DNA of 64,000 nt from Mucilaginibacter inviolabilis (GCF_011089895.1 NZ_JAANAT010000006.1:62001-126000); one strand, 5' to 3'. Positions 50,966 through 59,795 are shown, counted from the stretch's first letter. Translations and numbers: made by a program. Notes: generated by a model not told the origin, from the letters alone.

Positions 50966-53077
50966 ATGTCAAGAGATTTAAGATATACAAGAAACATAGG
51001 TATTGCCGCCCACATTGATGCCGGTAAAACCACCACAACCGAACGTATCCTTTATTACGCTGGTGTTAGCCACAAAATTGGTGAAGTGCACGAAGGTGCT
51101 GCAACCATGGACTGGATGGCACAAGAGCAAGAGCGTGGTATCACTATCACTTCTGCTGCTACTACCGTAAACTGGAAATACAGGGGCCATAACTATCACA
51201 TGAACATCATTGATACTCCAGGACACGTGGATTTTACCGTAGAGGTAAACCGCTCCCTGCGTGTATTAGATGGTTTGGTTTTCCTTTTTAGCGCGGTTGA
51301 TGGTGTTGAGCCACAATCTGAAACTAACTGGAGGCTTGCTAACAACTATAACGTTGCCCGTATCGGTTTCGTTAATAAGATGGACCGTTCTGGTGCCGAC
51401 TTCTTAAACGTTGTTAAACAAGTTAAAAGCATGTTAGGCAGCAACGCTGTTCCATTGCAATTACCTATTGGTGCTGAAGAGCATTTTAAAGGTGTGGTTG
51501 ACTTAATTAACTGGAGAGGTATTGTTTGGAATGAGCATGATAAAGGTATGACCTTTACTGAAGTGCCTATCCCAGAGGATATGGTTGAAGAAGCGACCGA
51601 GTGGAGAGAGAAATTATTGGAATCAGTAGCTGAGTATGACGAAAGCCTGATGGAAAAATTCTTTGACGCTCCTGAAACCATCACTGAACGCGAAGTGCTT
51701 GACGCTTTACGTAAAGCGGTTTTAGATGCTAAGATTGTTCCTATGGTTTGCGGTTCATCTTTCAAAAACAAAGGTGTACAAACCATGCTTGACTATGTGA
51801 TGGAATTATTGCCTTCACCAATGGACGTAGAAGGTATCATCGGTACTAACCCTGATACTGGCGAAGAAATATTACGTAAACCGGATGTTAAAGAGCCATT
51901 TGCCGCTTTAGCATTTAAAATTGCAACCGATCCATTCGTTGGTCGTTTGTGCTTTATCCGCGTTTACTCTGGTAACCTGGAAGCAGGTTCATACGTACAT
52001 AACATGCGTTCTGACAACAAAGAGCGTATCAGCCGTATATTCCAAATGCATGCTAACAAGCAAAACCCTATCCCTAACGTAGGTGCAGGTGATATTGCTG
52101 CGGTAGTAGGCTTTAAGGATATCAAAACTGGTGATACTCTTTGCGACGAGAAACACCCGATCATTCTGGAGTCAATGAACTTCCCAGAGCCGGTTATCGG
52201 TTTAGCCATTGAGCCTAAAACTCAGGCCGACGTAGATAAATTAGGTATGGCTCTTGGTAAATTAGCCGAAGAGGATCCAACCTTCCGTGTAAACTCTGAC
52301 GAAGAAACCGGCCAAACTGTAATTTCAGGTATGGGCGAGCTTCACTTAGATATCATCATGGACCGCTTAAAACGTGAGTTTAAAGTAGAGGTTAATCAAG
52401 GTGCTCCGCAAGTTGCTTACAAAGAATCTATCACAGGTACTATCCAACACCGCGAAACATACAAGAAACAAACCGGTGGTCGTGGTAAATTTGCCGATAT
52501 ACAGGTTATCCTTTCTCCAAATGACGAAGGTAAAGAAGGTTTACAGTTTGTGAACGAAATTAGCGGTGGTTCAATCCCTCGTGAGTTTATCCCATCTGTT
52601 CAAAAAGGCTTCGAAGCTTCAATGGTAAACGGTGTATTAGCCGGCTATCCATTAACCAGCTTAAAAGTTCGTTTAATTGATGGTTCGTTCCACGCTGTCG
52701 ATTCAGATGCTTTATCATTTGAGTTAGCTGCTAAAATGGCTTACCGTGAGGCATTGCCAAAATGTAAACCAGTATTGCTGGAGCCGATCATGAAAATCGA
52801 GATCCTTACCCCTGAAGAAAACATGGGTGATGTTATCGGTGACATGAACCGTCGTCGTGGCCAACTTTTAGGTATGGATTCACGTGCAGGCGCGCAGGTT
52901 ATTAAAGCTACTGTACCACTTTCTGAAATGTTTGGTTATGTAACCCAGTTACGTACCATTACTTCGGGTCGTGCTACTTCAACCATGGAGTTTGATCACT
53001 ATGCTGAAGCACCACGTAACGTACAGGACGAAGTAGTAGCCAAAGCAAAAGGCAAAAAAGCTGCTCAAAACGCATAA
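50966..53077 (+). CDS. fusA: Elongation factor G
   Basis: 703 residues. G1 AHIDAGKTT at 15-23, switch motif ERGITITSAA, DTPGHVD, NKMD and five EF-G domains complete. It drives ribosomal translocation with GTP. The C-terminus ends in a Lys/Ala-rich tail. Lies between word repeats on both sides within the str unit. Confidence 0.99.
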   Translation: MSRDLRYTRNIGIAAHIDAGKTTTTERILYYAGVSHKIGEVHEGAATMDWMAQEQERGITITSAATTVNWKYRGHNYHMNIIDTPGHVDFTVEVNRSLRVLDGLVFLFSAVDGVEPQSETNWRLANNYNVARIGFVNKMDRSGADFLNVVKQVKSMLGSNAVPLQLPIGAEEHFKGVVDLINWRGIVWNEHDKGMTFTEVPIPEDMVEEATEWREKLLESVAEYDESLMEKFFDAPETITEREVLDALRKAVLDAKIVPMVCGSSFKNKGVQTMLDYVMELLPSPMDVEGIIGTNPDTGEEILRKPDVKEPFAALAFKIATDPFVGRLCFIRVYSGNLEAGSYVHNMRSDNKERISRIFQMHANKQNPIPNVGAGDIAAVVGFKDIKTGDTLCDEKHPIILESMNFPEPVIGLAIEPKTQADVDKLGMALGKLAEEDPTFRVNSDEETGQTVISGMGELHLDIIMDRLKREFKVEVNQGAPQVAYKESITGTIQHRETYKKQTGGRGKFADIQVILSPNDEGKEGLQFVNEISGGSIPREFIPSVQKGFEASMVNGVLAGYPLTSLKVRLIDGSFHAVDSDALSFELAAKMAYREALPKCKPVLLEPIMKIEILTPEENMGDVIGDMNRRRGQLLGMDSRAGAQVIKATVPLSEMFGYVTQLRTITSGRATSTMEFDHYAEAPRNVQDEVVAKAKGKKAAQNA

Positions 53078-53089
53078 ATAAATCTTTGA

Positions 53090-53222
53090 TTACACCGATC
53101 TTTTTGTGATTTCACAGATGGTCGGTGTAATCTTATAATAAATCACAGTTACTCTAATAAATAGCTCTTAGGGTAACTAATTAAAATCGGTGAAATCATC
53201 AGTAAATCGGTGAAATCACAAA
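53090..53222. repeat. Iterated word repeat between fusA and rpsJ
   Basis: GATTACACCGATC at 53090 pairs with GGTCGGTGTAATC near 53120, and GTGATTTCAC near 53107 recurs as complement in the twice-repeated ATCGGTGAAATCA near 53187-53219. A third word class, different from the rpsG-fusA spacer. Confidence 0.7.
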
Positions 53223-53235
53223 AACAAAAAACAAA

Positions 53236-53541
53236 ATGAGCCAAAGAATCAGGATCAAATTAAAATCTTACGATTACAACCTGGTAGATAAATCTGCTGA
53301 GAAAATCGTAAAAACAGTAAAGCCAACTGGCGCTGTAGTTAGCGGACCACTTCCGTTACCAACCGAAAAGAAAATTTTCACCGTTTTACGTTCACCACAC
53401 GTAAACAAAAAAGCACGTGAGCAATTTCAATTATGCTCATACAAGCGCTTATTAGACATTTACAGCTCTAACTCAAAAACTGTAGATGCCCTGATGAAGC
53501 TTGAATTGCCTAGCGGTGTTGAAGTTGAGATCAAAGTTTGA
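53236..53541 (+). CDS. rpsJ: 30S ribosomal protein S10
   Basis: 101 residues. IRIKLKSYDYNLVDKSAEKIV and PLPTEKKIFTVLRSPHVNKKAREQF are standard. It binds the 30S head and acts with NusG/NusB in antitermination. Normally followed by rplC, rplD and so on; here a terminator and unrelated genes follow, so the S10 operon appears split at this point. Confidence 0.98.
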   Translation: MSQRIRIKLKSYDYNLVDKSAEKIVKTVKPTGAVVSGPLPLPTEKKIFTVLRSPHVNKKAREQFQLCSYKRLLDIYSSNSKTVDALMKLELPSGVEVEIKV

Positions 53542-53579
53542 TAGACGACCGGCCCGCTGAAAGGTGCGGGACAACATAA

Positions 53580-53615
53580 AAAAACACCATCCATAACCGG
53601 ATGGTGTTTTTTTAT
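53580..53615 (+). terminator. Terminator of the str operon
   Basis: AAAACACCATCC pairs with GGATGGTGTTTT and continues into a T-tract, 40 bases after the rpsJ stop. Confidence 0.9.
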
Positions 53616-53631
53616 GTTGTTTTTTACCATT

Positions 53632-53734
53632 GTCATCCAGAGGACCGAAGGATCTCCTCGCCAATGTTGGTGTTGTCACCAACATTCTACTGCCTGAGCT
53701 GTGATAATAAGTTGTTGGTGACAACACCAACAAC
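53632..53734. repeat. GTCAT element (copy 8) broken by GTTGGTGTTGTCACCAAC hairpin pair
   Basis: GTCATCCAGAGGACCGAAGG at 53632 lacks its right end; from about 53664 the second hairpin family begins: GTTGGTGTTGTCACCAAC at 53666-53683 and GTTGGTGACAACACCAAC at 53714-53731. It looks like one element inserted in or next to another. Confidence 0.7.
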
Positions 53735-53766
53735 GGCGCGAAAAAGCAATAATATAACGCGCTTCT

Positions 53767-53799
53767 AGACTTACGAAGTTTTTAAAACTTCGTAAGTCT
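53767..53799. repeat. Perfect 33-base palindrome
   Basis: AGACTTACGAAGTTTT and its exact complement, 16-base arms with a one-base centre. No T-tract outside. It lies between two GTCAT elements in the rpsJ-VOC spacer. Confidence 0.85.
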
Positions 53800-53810
53800 A
53801 ATCCCCCCTT

Positions 53811-53888
53811 GTCATCCTGAGGAACGAACGATCTATTTGTACGCCTTGCATATAGGCAATCAGATGCTTCACTCCGTTCAGCATGACA
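53811..53888. repeat. GTCAT...ATGAC dispersed element, copy 9
   Basis: GTCATCCTGAGGAACGAACG at the left, TCCGTTCAGCATGAC at the right, with degenerate arms. Confidence 0.72.
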
Positions 53889-53898
53889 AGAATGTAAA

Positions 53899-54309
53899 TT
53901 ACTGCTGCTGCGGCATAGCGCTCATATCCATATAGGCAAATTCCCACAGGTGACCGTCAAGATCCTGAAAACCGTGCCCGTACATCCAGCCATAATCCTG
54001 CTTTTCGTTAGGTACAGTAGCACCGCCTGCCACGGCCTTGCGCACCATCTCATCAACCGCTTCCCGGCTATCTACCGAAATGCAATGGATGGCCTCGGCT
54101 ACTTTAGTAGCATCAGCAATTTCTTTTTTAATAAATGATTTAAAGAAGGGCTCAGTCAGCAGCATAAAATATATATTGTCGCTGATAACCAACGATGCAC
54201 CTTGCTCGTTGGTGAACTGAGGGTTAAAGCTATAACCCAGGCTGGTAAAAAATTCAATTGATCTGTTCAGGTCTTTAACCGGAAGGTTTATAAAAATTTG
54301 AGTCGCCAT
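53899..54309 (-). CDS. VOC-superfamily (glyoxalase-like) protein
   Basis: 136 residues forming two beta-alpha-beta-beta-beta modules: FINLPVKDLNRSIEFFTSLGY at the start and DYGWMYGHGFQDLDGHLWEFAYMD near the end. Metal-ligand positions (His, Glu in HLWEF) fit the bleomycin-resistance/dioxygenase branch. Substrate unknown. Single gene. Confidence 0.9.
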   Translation of the reverse strand: MATQIFINLPVKDLNRSIEFFTSLGYSFNPQFTNEQGASLVISDNIYFMLLTEPFFKSFIKKEIADATKVAEAIHCISVDSREAVDEMVRKAVAGGATVPNEKQDYGWMYGHGFQDLDGHLWEFAYMDMSAMPQQQ

Positions 54310-54443
54310 GATGTTTTAATATTTATTATTTTGTTTTGATTGTGTGATACAAACATACAGGCATTAAACAGATGTGATGAGGTGTAAAAACGACAAATTT
54401 GAGGTGAATCATGACAATCGAGGAAATATTCTGAGCTGGGTAT

Positions 54444-55178
54444 CTACGAATTTATTTTTGTCTTAACCTCGGCCGTTACCTTATTTAAAGTATCACCAAT
54501 CCGCTGCTCGATGTTATTTATTTCGCCATGAGCTATCAGATTACGAATCTTGTTCATTTCGCTTAACTCGCGTAACGAATCCCTGCTAATAACCCTTCTT
54601 TCATATAACGACCTGATGATCTGTCCCAGGGGCTGAAAGTCTCGAAAACGGCCAAAAGACTCCAACCTGTATTTTTTGGCCAGATCTCTTAGTAAGTTTT
54701 CCAGTTCGGCAAAACCTTCCAGAAATTTAGTGCTGGTTAAAGAATTGCCCTGCGCAGGTTCAAAAACACTTTCCTCCTCTTTAATCAATTTTTCGACGGT
54801 CTTTTTAACCTTATCGGGGTCAATAATAAAAATAACAAAAGTAATGGCCCATATAACAGTAACTATATTTACCACACCCACAATAATGGCTATTACTAAA
54901 TTATAGATACCAAAATCATAACCATTTATAAAAACTACACCTAAGCTTAATAATATGGAGAAGCCGGTAAGTATAAATAATGCTTTTAATCTTTTAAAGT
55001 ATTGGTTTTTGATATCAACATAAATTACTTCAAGAGTCTCATCTTTTTCTACTTGCTTATCCATCAAATCATAAGAAAAGAAGAAACCTGCTGCCAGAAA
55101 CCCTATAAAGGCAGCAATTGCCTGAGCTGAAGAACTAAATAACCAATATACATTATCGGCTCCCTTATAAGCACTCAT
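54444..55178 (-). CDS. Membrane protein of unknown function
   Basis: 244 residues with four membrane helices: about 8-35, 65-85, 92-100 region and 105-125 (GFLAAGFFFSYDLM, LFILTGFSILLSLGVVF, LVIAIIVGVVNIVTVIWAITFVIFI). The C-terminal half is soluble and helical with ELENLLRDLAKKYRLESFGRF and a DUF4145-like or HEPN-like ending RNLIAHGEIN. The R-N-x-x-A-H element resembles the HEPN ribonuclease motif (RxxxxH: RNLIAH), which is worth a check. Confidence 0.6.
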   Translation of the reverse strand: MSAYKGADNVYWLFSSSAQAIAAFIGFLAAGFFFSYDLMDKQVEKDETLEVIYVDIKNQYFKRLKALFILTGFSILLSLGVVFINGYDFGIYNLVIAIIVGVVNIVTVIWAITFVIFIIDPDKVKKTVEKLIKEEESVFEPAQGNSLTSTKFLEGFAELENLLRDLAKKYRLESFGRFRDFQPLGQIIRSLYERRVISRDSLRELSEMNKIRNLIAHGEINNIEQRIGDTLNKVTAEVKTKINS

Positions 55179-55274
55179 TATGTTTCACAATTCAGATTGT
55201 TCGTAATAACTTAAAAATAGTAATTAAATTGTAAGAGTTAGACTAAAACCATATTCATCACGTTCTAACATCTG

Positions 55275-55290
55275 TAATTTTGTATATTTG
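55275..55290 (+). promoter_or_regulatory. Two overlapping -7 boxes before 55296
   Basis: TAATTTTG at 55275-55282 and TATATTTG at 55283-55290 both fit TAnnTTTG. Transcription would begin almost at the ATG, giving a very short leader or a leaderless mRNA. Confidence 0.45.
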
Positions 55291-55295
55291 TAATA

Positions 55296-55628
55296 ATGAG
55301 GATCAGGAATTTCAAAACGCTGATAGTAGTAATGTTTATGGGTGTCTTTATGATAAAGATGGCCATATCCCTTGCTCCTGTGTTTTTGCATCTTGATACT
55401 AAAACTGTAAGGGCAGTTATCCTTCAGCTTGAACAGGAATCCAAAACCGGAAAAGAAAATCCGGATAAGGATGCTTTTAAGGAGAAAAAAGCCTTTGATG
55501 AATATTATCTGTACAGTGTAGCGCATATTACATTTGTTACAGAAAGCAATATACTTCATAACCAGGAAGACCATCTGTACAAGCAGGCATACCATCCTGT
55601 TGTCCCCACGCCCCCTCCCAACGTTTAA
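55296..55628 (+). CDS. Small exported or anchored protein of unknown function
   Basis: 110 residues. One N-terminal hydrophobic segment (about 8-28, TLIVVMFMGVFMIKMAISL) acts as anchor or signal, then LDTKTVRAVILQLEQESKTGKENPDKDAF and a Pro-rich end PVVPTPPPNV. The opposite strand is open over the same stretch but is less convincing. It precedes the SulP gene by 142 bases and may be linked with it. Confidence 0.55.
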   Translation: MRIRNFKTLIVVMFMGVFMIKMAISLAPVFLHLDTKTVRAVILQLEQESKTGKENPDKDAFKEKKAFDEYYLYSVAHITFVTESNILHNQEDHLYKQAYHPVVPTPPPNV

Positions 55629-55770
55629 ATGATTAACCGGATACTTCCCTATCCGGATGTTAACGCTTTACAATTCATTTAAATTTTTATCAAAATAATT
55701 TATTAACGGTGATGAATTTATCATCCTGATCATATATCAGGACGATGGTTTCATTCAAATTATCGATCTT

Positions 55771-57378
55771 ATGCAAGATAAGCAAGGTGGCTTTGCTGTG
55801 GGCAATCTCAACCTGAAAAAATATTTCTTACCCAAAAACTTAAAGAAAGACCTTCCGTCGAGTATTGTTGTATTCCTGGTAGCGTTACCTTTATGTTTAG
55901 GCATAGCCCTGGCATCCGGCGCTCCGCTGTTTGCCGGCGTATTAACAGGCATTATTGGCGGTATAGTTGTAGGTACATTCAGTGGCTCGCAACTTAGTGT
56001 GGCAGGTCCGGCAGCCGGTTTAACGGTTATTGTATTAAATGCCATCACTAAACTGGGCTCGTACGAAACCTTTTTGCTTGCTATTGTGCTGGCCGGTGTA
56101 TTCCAGATGCTGTTGGGTATATTAAAAGCAGGTACTATAGCCAACTACTTCCCTTCGGCAGTAATTGAAGGGATGCTTGCAGCTATAGGTATCATCCTTA
56201 TCATGAAGCAGTTTCCGCACGCTGTTGGATACGACGCCGACTTTGAAGGAGATGAACGCTTTAGCCAGGTAGACGAGCACAATACTTTTTCAGGTATACT
56301 GCGAGCTGTAGCCCGGATTAATTATGGTGCAGTAATCATTGCAGTTGTTTCCATCCTATTGCTTATTTATTGGCCCAGGTTTAAAAAACTGGCTATCATT
56401 CCGGCTCCCTTACTGGTTGTTTTAACAGGTATTGGACTTAGTGCCGCATTTGCCGGAACCGGATTTGCCTTGTTGAACAAGCAATTTGTACACATACCTA
56501 TTGTAAACAGCAGCACCGAGTTTTTTGGTTTATTTAAATCGCCCAACTTTAGCGCCATTGGTAATAAAGAGGTTTGGATAACAGCCTTCACCATAGCCGT
56601 AGTAGCCAGTTTAGAAACCTTGCTTAGCCTGGAAGCCGTTGATAAGATCGACCCGATAAAACGTATATCACCCACTAACCGCGAGCTGGTTGCCCAGGGA
56701 ATTGGCAACATCACCAGCGGTTTATTAGGCGGTATGCCCATGACAGCCGTAATCGTTCGCTCATCGGCCAACGTAAATGCCGGTGCACGTACCAAAATGA
56801 GCAGTATAACCCATGGTTTACTCCTGCTGGTATCGTTGCTTTGCATTCCGTTCCTGATCAATTTGATACCGTTATCGTGCCTGGCAGCTATACTGCTCAT
56901 GACCGGTTATAAATTAACCCGCATCGGCCTGTTTAAGCATATGTGGCAGTTAGGGTTGAACCAATTTATCCCGTTTGTAGTCACTATAGTAGCAGTAGTA
57001 TTAACCGATTTGCTCATAGGTGTAGGCATTGGTATGCTGGTGGGTGTATTTTATATCCTGCGTACCAATTTACGCAACCCATATTTTTACCAGATTGATC
57101 GCAATGGCGATAAAAAAGTGATCAGGATAAAACTTGCAGAGGAAGTATCCTTTTTAAATAAAGCTGCCATACAGGTAACCTTAACCAGTTTACCAAAAGG
57201 CACAGATGTGATCATCGACGGATCAAACTCCAGGTATATCGACCCGGATGTGATCGAAATCATCCACAATTACAAGCACAACGCCTATACCAAGGGCATC
57301 GTTGTGCAATTACATGACATAAAGGACAAGTACGATGTACCGCCTTTGAAAGAATTAATGTATAACCCCACTAACTAA
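55771..57378 (+). CDS. SulP-family anion transporter, likely bicarbonate
   Basis: 535 residues: about 12-14 membrane helices (GSQLSVAGPAAGLTVIVL, the family signature at about 70) and a C-terminal STAS domain (about 440-535, ending VQLHDIKDKYDVPPL). SulP proteins move bicarbonate, sulphate or other anions. Fusion-free, but followed nine bases later by a beta-carbonic anhydrase, which points to bicarbonate. Start choice MQDKQGGFAVGN fits the spacing. Confidence 0.93.
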   Translation: MQDKQGGFAVGNLNLKKYFLPKNLKKDLPSSIVVFLVALPLCLGIALASGAPLFAGVLTGIIGGIVVGTFSGSQLSVAGPAAGLTVIVLNAITKLGSYETFLLAIVLAGVFQMLLGILKAGTIANYFPSAVIEGMLAAIGIILIMKQFPHAVGYDADFEGDERFSQVDEHNTFSGILRAVARINYGAVIIAVVSILLLIYWPRFKKLAIIPAPLLVVLTGIGLSAAFAGTGFALLNKQFVHIPIVNSSTEFFGLFKSPNFSAIGNKEVWITAFTIAVVASLETLLSLEAVDKIDPIKRISPTNRELVAQGIGNITSGLLGGMPMTAVIVRSSANVNAGARTKMSSITHGLLLLVSLLCIPFLINLIPLSCLAAILLMTGYKLTRIGLFKHMWQLGLNQFIPFVVTIVAVVLTDLLIGVGIGMLVGVFYILRTNLRNPYFYQIDRNGDKKVIRIKLAEEVSFLNKAAIQVTLTSLPKGTDVIIDGSNSRYIDPDVIEIIHNYKHNAYTKGIVVQLHDIKDKYDVPPLKELMYNPTN

Positions 57379-57386
57379 GAAAAATC

Positions 57387-58076
57387 ATGACCTCAATAGA
57401 TAATAATTTCAAATTGGTTAACGACAACAGTTATAACGCTTTAATACGTGGCAACAGCCAATGGGTTGACCTGAAACTACAGGAAGATTCGGACTATTTT
57501 AAAAAACTGGCTAAAGGCCAAAGCCCGGAAGTATTATGGATAGGCTGTGCCGATAGCCGTGTACCAGCCAATGAAGTAACCGGCACCAAACCAGGCGAAG
57601 TATTTGTACACCGCAACATTGCCAACGTGGTAGTACATACCGATATGAATATGTTAAGCGTATTGGATTATGCCGTAAACGTGTTGAAAGTAAAACACGT
57701 TATTGTAGCCGGCCATTACGGCTGCGGCGGTGTAGCTGCTGCCATGAGCAACAAACAGTTTGGTGTTATTGATAACTGGTTACGCCATATAAAAGATGTT
57801 TACCGCTTACATGCCAAAGAACTGGATGCCATTGAAGATGTACAGGAACGCACCAACCGCCTGGTTGAACTTAACGTGAGCGAACAGGTATATAATGTGT
57901 GCAAAACATCCATCATTCAAAATGCCTGGATGGAACGTCACGATCTGGAAGTTCATGGTTGGGTAATTGACCTGGGTTCGGGCCTGATCAAGGACCTTAA
58001 AGTTTCCAGCAGCAGTCCGCATAACTTAGGTTATGTGTATGAGTTTGACAACGCTAATGCCGTTGCTCAACACTAA
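57387..58076 (+). CDS. Beta-carbonic anhydrase 1
   Basis: 229 residues. Zinc ligands Cys54, His110 and Cys113 (CADSR, HYGCGG), with the Asp56-Arg58 dyad. It interconverts CO2 and bicarbonate. Nine bases after the SulP gene, so probably cotranscribed. About two-thirds identical by eye to the enzyme at 59133, with an own terminator at 58150. Confidence 0.97.
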   Translation: MTSIDNNFKLVNDNSYNALIRGNSQWVDLKLQEDSDYFKKLAKGQSPEVLWIGCADSRVPANEVTGTKPGEVFVHRNIANVVVHTDMNMLSVLDYAVNVLKVKHVIVAGHYGCGGVAAAMSNKQFGVIDNWLRHIKDVYRLHAKELDAIEDVQERTNRLVELNVSEQVYNVCKTSIIQNAWMERHDLEVHGWVIDLGSGLIKDLKVSSSSPHNLGYVYEFDNANAVAQH

Positions 58077-58149
58077 ATAAGGCTGCTGCCCTTAAGCCTT
58101 CAAAGATTCTCCCCACGACCTGCAAAGGGAGAGGTTTATGTTTGGTTTG

Positions 58150-58184
58150 CCCCGGTTCATGGAAATGGCCGGGGTTCTTTTTTT
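58150..58184 (+). terminator. Terminator after carbonic anhydrase 1
   Basis: CCCCGG pairs with CCGGGG around a 13-base loop, followed by TTC and a T8 run. Confidence 0.9.
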
Positions 58185-58194
58185 ACCATCACCG

Positions 58195-58288
58195 GTCATG
58201 CTGAACTTGTTTCAGCATCCCACAGGACAATTAAACCTGCATGATGTAAATTCATACATGTGGGATCCCGAAATAAATTCGGGATGAC
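58195..58288. repeat. GTCAT...ATGAC dispersed element, copy 10
   Basis: GTCATGCTGAACTTGTTTCA at the left and CCGAAATAAATTCGGGATGAC-like right end with an inner ACATGTGGGATCC stretch. Confidence 0.75.
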
Positions 58289-58358
58289 TCAGATTTTCAT
58301 ACCCAATCCTTCAATTTTTATCCTATTTTTATACTGAAGCAACAAGCAAGGATATTTT

Positions 58359-59105
58359 ATGCTGAGGCAATCAAAAGAAACACGCACCTTAAAAGAAAAT
58401 TTATTGCTGGCATCATCAACCGCTTTTGTATCGGGGGTAACCAATGTGGCGGGGATGATCGCTTTTTTAGCATTCACCTCCAACATTACCGGACATGTGG
58501 CCAACCTGGCCAAGCATGTAGTTGAACAAAACTGGAGCGAGATTGTGGTGTTTGTGATATGGCTGATGATGTTTTTTGCAGGTGCCTTTATATCTAACTT
58601 CATTGTACACTCACTGGAACATAAAAGCCGCTACCGGGCTCACTCTATCCCCATAGTTATCGAAATTATACTGCTGTTGTTTGTGGCTATTTATGGTCAT
58701 AACTTTTACCGCGAAACAGAAACCGAGCGCGAAATAGTCATTGGGGTGATCATTTTTTGTATGGGTTTACAAAACAGCCTGGTGTCTACCATATCCGGTG
58801 GGCTAATCAAATCGACCCATTTAACCGGCCTGTTTACAGATCTTGGTGGCGATGTATCAGAATGGTTTCATCCCAATACTGCCAAAACTGAAACTACCCG
58901 GAATAAGATCTATATACGGCTTACCGTACTGGGCTTCTATTTTTTCGGGGGCATCATGGGCGGCTTCTTTTTTAATTTGTATGATTTTGCGATATTCTAT
59001 TTCATTCCACTAATTTTGCTTACCATTTTATATTACGATCTTTCGCCGGTAGCTTTACATAAAATAAGCCGGGTATTCCGGATAGATAAAAGCAAATCGG
59101 TTTAG
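58359..59105 (+). CDS. YoaK-family (DUF1275) membrane protein
   Basis: 248 residues with about six membrane helices. N-terminal ASSTAFVSGVTNVAGMIAFLAFTSNITGH, then GLQNSLVSTISGGLIKSTHLTGLFTDLG, are the family hallmarks (DUF1275/YoaK). Function unknown. It is framed by two paralogous carbonic anhydrase genes, which hints at a role in CO2/bicarbonate or pH handling; that is inference only. Confidence 0.9.
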   Translation: MLRQSKETRTLKENLLLASSTAFVSGVTNVAGMIAFLAFTSNITGHVANLAKHVVEQNWSEIVVFVIWLMMFFAGAFISNFIVHSLEHKSRYRAHSIPIVIEIILLLFVAIYGHNFYRETETEREIVIGVIIFCMGLQNSLVSTISGGLIKSTHLTGLFTDLGGDVSEWFHPNTAKTETTRNKIYIRLTVLGFYFFGGIMGGFFFNLYDFAIFYFIPLILLTILYYDLSPVALHKISRVFRIDKSKSV

Positions 59106-59132
59106 ATCATTCACTTTTTAACATTTACATCT

Positions 59133-59795
59133 ATGTGCGCCCAAACAAGTATTCACGACACCAGCCACATCACTTATGAAGGTTTGCTGGAAGGTAACAA
59201 GCAATTTATCGCCAACGCGTTAGATTCAGATCCAGACTTTTTCACCAAACTGGCCAACGGTCAAAATCCACCGGTACTCTGGATTGGCTGCGCTGATAGT
59301 CGGGTACCCGCTAATCAGATCACCAATACGGCCCCCGGCGAAATATTTGTACACCGTAATATCGCCAACATGGTTATCCACTCCGATATGAATATGCTGA
59401 GTGTGCTGGATTATGCGGTGAACGTATTGAAAGTAAAACATGTAATTGTAACCGGTCACTATGGTTGCGGCGGTGTGCTTGCCGCTATGAGCAATAAAGC
59501 CTTCGGATTGATTGATAACTGGCTGCGCCATATTAAGGATGTTTATCGCCTGCATGCCGACGAGCTTGATGCTATTACCGATGATACCGAACGCGGCAAT
59601 CGCCTGGTAGAGCTTAACGTGAAAGAGAATGTATATAATCTTTGCAAAACCACCATCGTACAAAATGCATGGAAAAGCGGCCAGGAACTGAGCGTACACG
59701 GCTGGGTTTACAGCCTGAGCACCGGCCAGATAGCCGACATGAAGGTGAGCACCCACAACAACGATAATATGGAGAACGTGTTTAAGTTTAAGTAA
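59133..59795 (+). CDS. Beta-carbonic anhydrase 2
   Basis: 220 residues. Zinc ligands Cys53, His109, Cys112; dyad Asp55-Arg57. Same length and active site as carbonic anhydrase 1, with N- and C-termini that differ (no YEFDN ending). It follows the DUF1275 gene by 27 bases and likely shares its transcript. The two copies arose by duplication around the DUF1275 gene. Confidence 0.97.
   Translation: MCAQTSIHDTSHITYEGLLEGNKQFIANALDSDPDFFTKLANGQNPPVLWIGCADSRVPANQITNTAPGEIFVHRNIANMVIHSDMNMLSVLDYAVNVLKVKHVIVTGHYGCGGVLAAMSNKAFGLIDNWLRHIKDVYRLHADELDAITDDTERGNRLVELNVKENVYNLCKTTIVQNAWKSGQELSVHGWVYSLSTGQIADMKVSTHNNDNMENVFKFK

Noticed and set aside
55224..55595. 123-residue minus frame opposite 55296-55628
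   Set aside because: The plus frame has a signal/anchor and promoter boxes; the minus product is basic and of odd composition.
56367..56900. 177-residue frame opposite the SulP gene
   Set aside because: Antisense shadow within the membrane region; hydrophobic codons produce open frames on the other strand.
59226..59756. 176-residue frame opposite carbonic anhydrase 2
   Set aside because: Similar antisense frames occur opposite the paralogous enzyme because the codons are alike; a shadow.
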